Origin: Paucimonas lemoignei
Lineage (GTDB): Bacteria; Pseudomonadota; Gammaproteobacteria; Burkholderiales; Burkholderiaceae_D
DNA length: 64,000 nucleotides
NCBI RefSeq assembly: GCF_004342585.1
Contig: NZ_SLZQ01000016.1
Coordinates: forward strand, 19,319 to 83,318
Reading direction: 5' to 3'
Positions 58,036 through 64,000 of this stretch are shown one piece after another (within the stretch, counting starts at the first letter, position 1; the number at the start of each line of letters is the position of its first letter). Both the position numbers and the translations under genes were made by a program. The notes beneath the pieces are model-generated. The model did not search any database. It was not told the origin of the DNA and was given only the letters and a program-made list of their open reading frames with translations.

Positions 58036-59235
58036 ATGAAATTAATCGAATCCATCGTAAAGTCTCAGGCCGAGATCCAGCAGATACGGCACGATATCCA
58101 TGCTCATCCGGAACTGTCATTTGAGGAACACCGAACCGCCGAAGTCGTAGCGCAAAAGCTCACCGACTGGGGCATTCCGATAGTGCGCGGCATGGGCGGC
58201 ACCGGCGTCGTGGGCATTCTGAAAAACGGGGAAAGCACCAGGTCGATCGGTCTGCGTGCCGACATGGATGCCTTGCCTGTACAGGAAATCAACAGTTTCG
58301 CCCACGCCTCCCGCCATCCTGGCAAGATGCACGCCTGCGGTCACGATGGCCATACCGCCATGCTGCTCGGTGCCGCGCGCCACCTGGCGCAATCCCGCGA
58401 TTTCGAGGGCACCATTTATTTCATTTTCCAGCCTGCCGAAGAAGGCGGCGGCGGCGCCTTGCGCATGATGGAAGATGGCTTGTTTGAGCAATGCCCGATG
58501 GAGGCGGTATTCAGCATGCATAATTGGCCGGGACTGGCTGCGGGCAGCTTTGGTGTGGTCGCCGGCCCAATGATGGCGTCATCGAATGAGTTCGAAGTGA
58601 TCATCAAAGGCAAAGGGTCGCATGCGGCACAGCCGCACAAGGGCATCGATCCGGTCATGGTCGCAATCCAGATCGCGCAAAGCTGGCAAACCATCATTTC
58701 GCGCAACTGCAATCCGCTCGATGCGGCGGTATTGTCGATCACGCAAATCCATGCTGGCAGCGCGACCAATGTGATCCCCGATGAAGCCCGCCTGATCGGC
58801 ACTGTTCGCACCTTCAAGACCGCCACGCTGGACATGATCGAAGAAAGAATGGAGCAGATCGCAACCCATACGGCGGCTGCCTTCAATGCCCAGATCGTTT
58901 TCCAATTCCAGAGGAATTATCCGGCGCTGATCAACCATCCCGAGGAAACCGCCTTCGCGGTCGACGTGCTGAAATCGCTGGTCGGCGAAAACCATATCAA
59001 TACCAGCATCGAGCCCACCATGGGTGCCGAAGATTTCGCCTTCATGCTGCAGAAAAAACCTGGCTGCTATGTCTTTATCGGCAATGGCGAAGGCGAACAC
59101 CGGACAGCCGGCCACGGTCTCGGTCCGTGCAACCTGCATAATGCCAGCTATGATTTCAACGATAGCCTGCTGCCGATCGGCGCGACTTTTTGGGTCAGGC
59201 TTGCGCAAGCATGGCTGGCGCGGCCGAATAAATAA
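58036..59235 (+). CDS. M20 family amidohydrolase (hippurate hydrolase type)
   Basis: Metal-dependent enzyme of 399 residues that cleaves N-acyl amino acids. Metal site blocks are MHACGHDGHTAML, FIFQPAEEGGGGA and MHNWPG; a late ligand is the His in GPCNLHNASYDF. MGAEDFAFML is the M20D family mark. Cytoplasmic; substrate likely an N-acylated or aromatic-acylated amino acid, not determined further. Confidence 0.92.
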   Translation: MKLIESIVKSQAEIQQIRHDIHAHPELSFEEHRTAEVVAQKLTDWGIPIVRGMGGTGVVGILKNGESTRSIGLRADMDALPVQEINSFAHASRHPGKMHACGHDGHTAMLLGAARHLAQSRDFEGTIYFIFQPAEEGGGGALRMMEDGLFEQCPMEAVFSMHNWPGLAAGSFGVVAGPMMASSNEFEVIIKGKGSHAAQPHKGIDPVMVAIQIAQSWQTIISRNCNPLDAAVLSITQIHAGSATNVIPDEARLIGTVRTFKTATLDMIEERMEQIATHTAAAFNAQIVFQFQRNYPALINHPEETAFAVDVLKSLVGENHINTSIEPTMGAEDFAFMLQKKPGCYVFIGNGEGEHRTAGHGLGPCNLHNASYDFNDSLLPIGATFWVRLAQAWLARPNK

Positions 59236-59238
59236 ATG

Positions 59239-60012
59239 CTATTTGGTTTGTGACAGCAGGCGAATATCGCCGTACCAGGTTTCCACGGTTTCGCCGGTAT
59301 AGTCGCTGTCAGTGAGGATGCCGACGCCGATCAGGCGTCCAGGCTTTTCGCCATATGCCCGCTCGAAGTCCTCGACGATGTTGCGCTCAAAATTGCGCCA
59401 CTGGCCGACGCCGCCATCGCCGCTTTCCACGATCACGCTGCGAATGCGGGAGGAGCGCTTGCTCGGCCGGATCGTACCTGCCGGTTCGGTACCATGCCAT
59501 TCATACATCAGCGTCGCATAAGGAAAATCGTATCCGGTAATAAGCTTGGCTGTTTCGAACAGGATTTGCTCGGTAAACGGCAACGTGCCTTTGTCTCCGT
59601 CAAAACCCAGGATGATGCGTGCCGGAGCGTCTTCCATCTGGTCCTGAGCATGGGCGATTCGTTCCCCCAGCGAGCCGATCTTCCATTGCCATTGCAACCA
59701 CGGCTGGGTTTGCGGCTCGATGCTGACGTGCTGCATCAAGCCTGACGATGCATTGGCCGAGAACGCGTGCAACACGGTTTTTTCCTGGTCTTTGACCAGG
59801 CGATAGTCGGTACGCTTTTTCTGCTTGAAGATGACCATCGGCTCCCAACTGGACGGCAGCTCTCCTGGCACCACACTCGAAAACATCGTCACGTGATCGG
59901 TAACCTGGCTTGTCTGCGCCGCAGGCTCTTCAGGTATTTTGCGATTCACTTCCGGCCCGGATGCACAAGCGCCCAACAGGAGGGCAGCGATCAACCAACC
60001 AATTTGCTTCAT
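59239..60012 (-). CDS. DUF3047-family lipoprotein
   Basis: Protein of 257 residues starting MKQIGWLIAALLLGACASGP; LGAC is a lipobox, so the mature protein is lipidated. The rest fits DUF3047 (WLQWQWKIGSLGERIAHAQD, ARIILGFDGDKG, ETWYGDIRL). Function unknown. An upstream GTG at 60021 is possible but the ATG at 60012 gives a standard lipoprotein signal. It lies 53 bp after the ABC gene on the same strand. Confidence 0.82.
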   Translation of the reverse strand: MKQIGWLIAALLLGACASGPEVNRKIPEEPAAQTSQVTDHVTMFSSVVPGELPSSWEPMVIFKQKKRTDYRLVKDQEKTVLHAFSANASSGLMQHVSIEPQTQPWLQWQWKIGSLGERIAHAQDQMEDAPARIILGFDGDKGTLPFTEQILFETAKLITGYDFPYATLMYEWHGTEPAGTIRPSKRSSRIRSVIVESGDGGVGQWRNFERNIVEDFERAYGEKPGRLIGVGILTDSDYTGETVETWYGDIRLLSQTK

Positions 60013-60065
60013 ATACTTCACTATCCGGGTAAGGCAGGAAAAAAATGAGATAACACCGAGCTCGG

Positions 60066-61868
60066 CTACTCTCCAGCCACCTTGATCGGCGCAGCGATGC
60101 GACTAGGCTGAATGGGATACAGATTGTGCGGCGAGGGCTCCATTGTATGCCGTGCGGGCGAGTCGACGGTAAACTGCCAGCGATGCTCGTGGAACTTTGC
60201 AACACTTTCCCGATGAGCGATGCTTACAATGGCGGCTTCTGACAATTCCTGCAGGAGTAATGCATACAGCATATCTTCAGTCACAGGGTCAACGGCGCTG
60301 GTGGCTTCGTCAAGCAGCAGGACATCGGGACGCGCCAGCAAAGCGCGCACGAACGCCAGCCGCTGCTGCTCTCCTGGCGACAGCCGCTGGCCCCAGTGGT
60401 CGACTTCATCCAGACAATTTGCAAGCTGCGGCAAGTTGCAAAGCTCAAGGTAGTGGCGAATCGCCAGATCCCGATACGCATTCTCTGCTGCGGGATAGGC
60501 GATCGCTGCACGCAATGAACCGATCGGCAGATAGGCTTTTTGCGGCAGGACCAAGAGACTGGCTGAGGTAGGGATTTCGATAGTCCCAGCGCCATACGGC
60601 CATATCCCGGCAAGCGCGCGGAACAATGTCGATTTGCCGCAGCCGGACGGCCCCTCTACCAGGATGCGAGCGCGAGGACGGATTTCGGCGCTAATCGGCT
60701 GACACATTTGCCGGCCATCCGGGAGATGCAGCACCAGCTCATCGATCAGAATAGCGCCGACGTTGTTGCGTGCAACAGTAATGCCGGCTTCTTCATTGCG
60801 GGCGGCCGTTACGGCAGCATGAAAGCCGGCGAGCCGGTTCACACTCGCCTTCCAGGCCGGCAGAGATGCGTCTCCCGTTCCGGAAAAGGCCGTAATGAAC
60901 CAGGACAGCGATTCCTGCACATGACCAAATGCGGAACTGATCTGCATTAATCCGCCGAGTTGCAGCGCACCGGAAAAATATCGCGGCGCGGCCACCAGAA
61001 AAGGGAAAATGTTGGCGAACTGGGAATAAAAATTGGAGACGACGCCGAGACGCTTGGTAGTGCGCATGATCGCCCACCAGTTCGCGCGAATACGCTCAAA
61101 GCGCTTGTCAAGCTGGATCTGCTCCTGCGCTTCGCCGCGATAGAGCGCCACGGCTTCGGCATGCTCACGGATACGTACCAGTCCAAAGCGAAAATCGGCT
61201 TCGAAGCTCTGTTGCTTGAAGTTCTGCGCCACAAGCGGTCGCCCGACCAGCCATACCAGCACCGACCCCATACCTGCATAGATGATGGCGAACCAGACCA
61301 TATAGCCGTCAATGGTCCAATTGCGGCTGGCAAATGGCAATGTCACGGCGCCGCTGACGGACCAGAGAATGCCGACAAATGACACCAGGGTGACGACACT
61401 GGAAAGCAATCCCAGTACGAGTCCGAGCGTCCCGCTGGTTAGCATCATCAGGTCTTCGGCAATGCGCTGGTCTGGATTATCGGCGCCTTTGGTTTGTTCG
61501 ATGCGGTAATACGCTTGCTTGTCCAGCCAGTTGCCGAGATATTGCGTTGTCAGCCATGCGCGCCACCGCATTTCCAGTGCTTGTTCCAGGTATACGCGGT
61601 AAATGGCTACGATAATGAAAATGAATGCCAGATACGAGAAACGCCAGAGCTGATGCTTGAATTCGCCGAATTGCCGGTTTTCCAAGGCATTGTAAAAACT
61701 CAGATTCCACTCATTGAACAAAACGTTCAAGTACACCATGCCAAGCGCGAGCAAGACGATGGCGAATAGCAGACCGCGCGCCTCCCAGCGCTCCTCCGAA
61801 AACCAATAAGGAAGTATGAGCCGCTTGATTGCGCTCCAGTCCGCGGTTTCTGGCGATTTCTTTTGCAA
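60066..61868 (-). CDS. SbmA/BacA-like (YddA family) ABC transporter, fused
   Basis: Protein of 600 residues. The membrane half (1-340) has the SbmA/BacA/ABCD marks YLNVLFNEWNLSFYNALENR, EMRWRAWLTTQYLGNWL, YYRIEQTKGADNPDQRIAED and NWWAIMRTTKRLG. The ATPase half has Walker A EGPSGCGKSTLFRALAG, signature LSPGEQQRLAFVRAL and Walker B VLLLDEATSAVD. Family members take up peptides or very-long-chain lipids. The start is TTG at 61868, since no in-frame ATG precedes the conserved part; GGA sits upstream. It follows the dehydrogenase gene by 60 bp. Confidence 0.88.
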   Translation of the reverse strand: MQKKSPETADWSAIKRLILPYWFSEERWEARGLLFAIVLLALGMVYLNVLFNEWNLSFYNALENRQFGEFKHQLWRFSYLAFIFIIVAIYRVYLEQALEMRWRAWLTTQYLGNWLDKQAYYRIEQTKGADNPDQRIAEDLMMLTSGTLGLVLGLLSSVVTLVSFVGILWSVSGAVTLPFASRNWTIDGYMVWFAIIYAGMGSVLVWLVGRPLVAQNFKQQSFEADFRFGLVRIREHAEAVALYRGEAQEQIQLDKRFERIRANWWAIMRTTKRLGVVSNFYSQFANIFPFLVAAPRYFSGALQLGGLMQISSAFGHVQESLSWFITAFSGTGDASLPAWKASVNRLAGFHAAVTAARNEEAGITVARNNVGAILIDELVLHLPDGRQMCQPISAEIRPRARILVEGPSGCGKSTLFRALAGIWPYGAGTIEIPTSASLLVLPQKAYLPIGSLRAAIAYPAAENAYRDLAIRHYLELCNLPQLANCLDEVDHWGQRLSPGEQQRLAFVRALLARPDVLLLDEATSAVDPVTEDMLYALLLQELSEAAIVSIAHRESVAKFHEHRWQFTVDSPARHTMEPSPHNLYPIQPSRIAAPIKVAGE

Positions 61869-61928
61869 CGGGATTCCAGATCTAGAAAATTTTAATTCGG
61901 CGTAACTGCCAGGTAGATAAGCTGTTTG

Positions 61929-62834
61929 CTATGACAGCTGGTCCGGTAACGTACCTACTCGTTTTCCAGGATTGATGCGCTCCAGTGCCAATAGCGCAGC
62001 CGACTGGTCTGCTTGCGGCAGATCCTGAAGGATGCTGCGGTAGCGTTGGGTGACAAGCTCCGTGACTGGCAAATGAACCGAGGCCGCCGCGGCAGCAATT
62101 AATACGTTTTCCAGATCCTTGGTTTGGCTTTTGACTTGACCGCCCGGCAGGAAATTTCGATCCAACATGCGCTGGCCGTGCACCTCGAGAATTCGGCTTT
62201 CCGCGAACCCGCCGCGAATCGCCGCACGCACGGCTACCGGATCTGCTCCACCAGCCTGCGCCAACAACAAGGCTTCTGCGACGATGTTGAGAGTGCCACC
62301 CACGATCAACTGATTACAGAGCTTGGCCAACTGGCCACATCCAGCCGGCCCTACCAGAGTAGGCCGTCCCATGACTTTCAACAGCGGCTCAACAAGGGTA
62401 AAGACCCTTTCCTCTCCCCCCGCCATGATCGCCAAGCTGCCGGACTCGGCCCCGACCACGCCGCCGGATACCGGCGCATCCAGAAATGCGACTTCATGCG
62501 CGCGCAGCTTGTTATGGAGATCCTGAGCTTCCGCTTGTCGGGTTGAGCTCATATCCACTACCATGGCGCCTTTACGCATGCCCGCAATAGCCTGGTCCAA
62601 CACTTCAGTAACCGCCGCACCATCCTGAAGCATGGTGACGATGACATCGGCGTGAGCAACAGCGGCTTCCGGTGTATCAGCTACTGAAGCCCCCGAACAT
62701 GCCAACTCCTCGGCCTTTGTCCTGGTACGGTTCCATGCCGTAAGCGGATAACCGGCCTGCAAAAGGCGCATGGCCATGGGCTTACCCATCAGTCCGATTC
62801 CGAGGAACGCCACCTTTGGAAGTGTTTGATTCAT
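61929..62834 (-). CDS. NAD(P)-dependent beta-hydroxyacid dehydrogenase (GarR/MmsB type)
   Basis: Protein of 301 residues: nucleotide fold VAFLGIGLMGKPMAMRLLQA, substrate block FLDAPVSGGVVGAESGSLAI and catalytic Lys in CGQLAKLCNQLIVGG, followed by the all-helical C-terminal domain (QTKDLENVLIAA). The family includes tartronate semialdehyde, 3-hydroxyisobutyrate and glyoxylate/succinic semialdehyde reductases; no neighbours narrow the substrate. Confidence 0.9.
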   Translation of the reverse strand: MNQTLPKVAFLGIGLMGKPMAMRLLQAGYPLTAWNRTRTKAEELACSGASVADTPEAAVAHADVIVTMLQDGAAVTEVLDQAIAGMRKGAMVVDMSSTRQAEAQDLHNKLRAHEVAFLDAPVSGGVVGAESGSLAIMAGGEERVFTLVEPLLKVMGRPTLVGPAGCGQLAKLCNQLIVGGTLNIVAEALLLAQAGGADPVAVRAAIRGGFAESRILEVHGQRMLDRNFLPGGQVKSQTKDLENVLIAAAAASVHLPVTELVTQRYRSILQDLPQADQSAALLALERINPGKRVGTLPDQLS

Positions 62835-63318
62835 TACTTAATTCCTGCGATTTATTTAGATTCGATATTCAGCCAGAGAATCAATTATCTTTACAAAAAG
62901 TATGCTTGATGTCGATAGGCTTGTCGGGCTTCTTAAAGAGTTGGCTCCTTTATGACAGAAATGCGAGTGCCTATGCAGGATGAGGGCAAACGCCAAATCA
63001 ACAGCTACGCTTTAAGAGTTAAAACCTTGTGTCTACCATATAAACGAAAATTTTCCTTCCCTTTCTTAGGAAAGAGTTTGTAGTCACGTATCTACGACAA
63101 TTAATTGCTTGATTAGCATCAAAGGGATATATGTGCTGTGTCAGCCTGCATATCTTCCTTATCTTTTAATTTGTTTCGGACATAGTGATCTCCCATCAAG
63201 ATAAGATTTAACTAACTGAAAGTAATAATTATCAAATGCAACTAAACTTAACTTTTCGCAATTAGTGGCAATGAGGTGTTCAGCATACTGATTAAAGCGC
63301 TGACTGGAGGAGGGGAAA
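62835..63318. other. AT-rich spacer upstream of the PagL-like gene
   Basis: 484 bp, clearly lower in GC than the rest. It ends in a strong ribosome site (GGAGGAGGGG) for the next gene. A 43-codon ORF at 62952-63083 lacks a ribosome site. No clear promoter assigned. Confidence 0.4.
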
Positions 63319-63873
63319 ATGGCTACATATCGTCGTTATCGTAATCAAGTTATTTCCAGCTTACTGCTTGTTTCGCTTAGTGCGTTCCCTCTCTCCGGGC
63401 TGGCCGCCTCACCCTACGACCTTTTCCCGCAAAAGCAAAATAAATTCGGCTATCTAGGCTTTCAGTCAAAATGGCATACACAGTGGTTTCTTGATAAAGA
63501 ACGTTACCTGGGCGGCCACTGGGATACTTCCCTTTCTCGTGGTGTCTCTCCTGCTGCTTACTCTTCAGTCATTCCCAGCCAAGCCCCATTAGATTTGGGA
63601 TTTACTGCTGTTCTTCGTTATCAACGGCACGACGGCACCGGATTTTATGCCGAAGCCGGGACTGGCCCCCAATATCAGACCGTAGCCCATGATTGGGCGG
63701 GCCGGCCACAAGGAAGCCGCATGTCAATGAACACGTCTGCCGGTATCGGCTTCATCTGGAAAAATGGCGTGGATCTAGGATTCAAAGCCTCGTATCTGTC
63801 GCGCATTCAGCGTCAGGAAGGGACGGAGGGCGGCAGCGGGGTGATAGGAGTGGGGTTGTCGTACCGCTGGTAA
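63319..63873 (+). CDS. PagL-like outer-membrane protein (acyloxyacyl/3-O-deacylase fold), His replaced
   Basis: Protein of 184 residues with a signal peptide (about 30 residues, ending GLAA-SPYD) and alternating beta-strands ending in GLSYRW, as in eight-stranded outer-membrane barrels. The strand order resembles lipid A deacylase PagL: KWHTQWFLDKERYLGGHWD near the start, GFYAEAGTGPQYQT, and MNTSAGIGFIWKNGVDLGF followed by KASYLSRIQ. PagL has His-x-Ser at the last of these; here it is Tyr-Leu-Ser, and no Glu is evident at the third triad place. So it may be inactive or a different lipid enzyme. Ribosome site very strong. Confidence 0.6.
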   Translation: MATYRRYRNQVISSLLLVSLSAFPLSGLAASPYDLFPQKQNKFGYLGFQSKWHTQWFLDKERYLGGHWDTSLSRGVSPAAYSSVIPSQAPLDLGFTAVLRYQRHDGTGFYAEAGTGPQYQTVAHDWAGRPQGSRMSMNTSAGIGFIWKNGVDLGFKASYLSRIQRQEGTEGGSGVIGVGLSYRW

Positions 63874-63880
63874 GGAAGGT

Positions 63881-63917
63881 GCGGTGAGGGTGAGTGAGGG
63901 ATTGCGGTGAGGGTGAG
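63881..63917. repeat. Tandem 14-bp direct repeat
   Basis: GCGGTGAGGGTGAG occurs at 63881-63894 and 63904-63917 just past the PagL-like stop. Probably low-complexity sequence. Confidence 0.6.
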
Positions 63918-63943
63918 GAAGTTACGTGGAGGGCCTGCAAAGC

Positions 63944-63982
63944 AAAAACCCCCAGGCTCGTGTAGAGCGAGGGGGTTTTTTA
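63944..63982 (+). terminator. Intrinsic terminator after the PagL-like gene
   Basis: 10-bp stem AAAAACCCCC/GGGGGTTTTT with an inner GCTC/GAGC pair; T6 on the plus strand and a matching T-run on the minus strand, so it can work both ways. Confidence 0.85.
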
Positions 63983-64000
63983 ATAAGAGCCTGACGATGA

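Noticed and set aside
62952..63083. 43-codon plus-strand ORF in the AT-rich spacer
   Set aside because: No Shine-Dalgarno site and random-looking codon use.
63210..63245. Fur-box-like AT-rich sequence upstream of the PagL-like gene
   Set aside because: Only one side (GATAATTATTA) resembles the 19-bp Fur consensus; too weak in AT-rich DNA.

Overview
The window reads as chromosomal sequence of a betaproteobacterium, most likely Oxalobacteraceae (Herminiimonas/Janthinobacterium/Collimonas-like). The grounds are gene order and protein character, not a database search: dusB-fis-purH-ruvC with ruvA-ruvB beyond, tyrS facing an M23 endopeptidase plus anmK, thrB followed by a BPSS1780-type membrane protein, a Burkholderiales-style trimeric porin, and Atm1-type ABC, BPSS1780, DUF2782, DUF3025 and DUF6776 families. 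Nearly all of it is housekeeping DNA with high GC at third codon positions. I see no insertion sequence, prophage, CRISPR array, tRNA or rRNA.

Layout. 1-2.1 kb: cut-off trypsin-like protease, ZIP metal transporter, Tat-exported dienelactone hydrolase. 2.1-10.4 kb: polA, LOG-family protein, DUF2782 protein, thrB, BPSS1780 membrane protein, uvrD. 10.5-13.1 kb: a minus-strand run of TlpA-like thioredoxin, Tat-signal transglutaminase, MerT and MerP. 13.2-14.4 kb: a DapA-family gene behind a promoter, a 33-codon ORF and competing hairpins. 14.5-17.65 kb: an OmpR-type two-component system facing a PepSY protein and a cytochrome b561, with two PmrA/QseB-like boxes between them. 17.7-22.35 kb: thiC-thiS-thiG-thiD-thiE under a TPP riboswitch. 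22.4-28 kb: valS, an LCM-type methyltransferase, a DUF2147 protein, an SMR exporter and a hydratase behind a palindromic operator.

28-36.5 kb: ruvB, ruvA, an opposing HExxH membrane protein, ruvC, purH, fis, dusB, a histidine phosphatase, dtd and tyrS. 36.6-42 kb: M23 endopeptidase, anmK, erpA, bactofilin, a DUF6776 protein and argC. 42-49.5 kb: a SEC-C/TPR/methyltransferase protein, porin, coq7, an OsmC protein, a candidate small RNA, rplM-rpsI and a DUF3025 protein. 49.5-61.9 kb: pyrC, gdhA, Atm1-like ABC exporter, YciA-type thioesterase, fadD, a lipoprotein aminopeptidase, an M20 amidohydrolase, a DUF3047 lipoprotein and an SbmA/YddA-like ABC protein. 61.9-64 kb: a beta-hydroxyacid dehydrogenase and a PagL-like outer-membrane protein.

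Functional groups: thiamine synthesis with riboswitch control; Holliday-junction processing (ruvABC) with polA and uvrD; amino-acid and nucleotide synthesis (thrB, dapA-like, argC, gdhA, purH, pyrC); envelope and peptidoglycan work (M23 endopeptidase, AnmK, bactofilin, porin, PagL-like). The most unusual signals are non-coding: the leader-peptide/alternative-hairpin arrangement before the dapA-like gene, a free-standing promoter-to-terminator unit with C/U-rich anti-Shine-Dalgarno stretches upstream of rplM, and a structured spacer between purH and ruvC. Among proteins, the PagL-like protein without the expected His and the SEC-C/TPR/methyltransferase fusion stand out.
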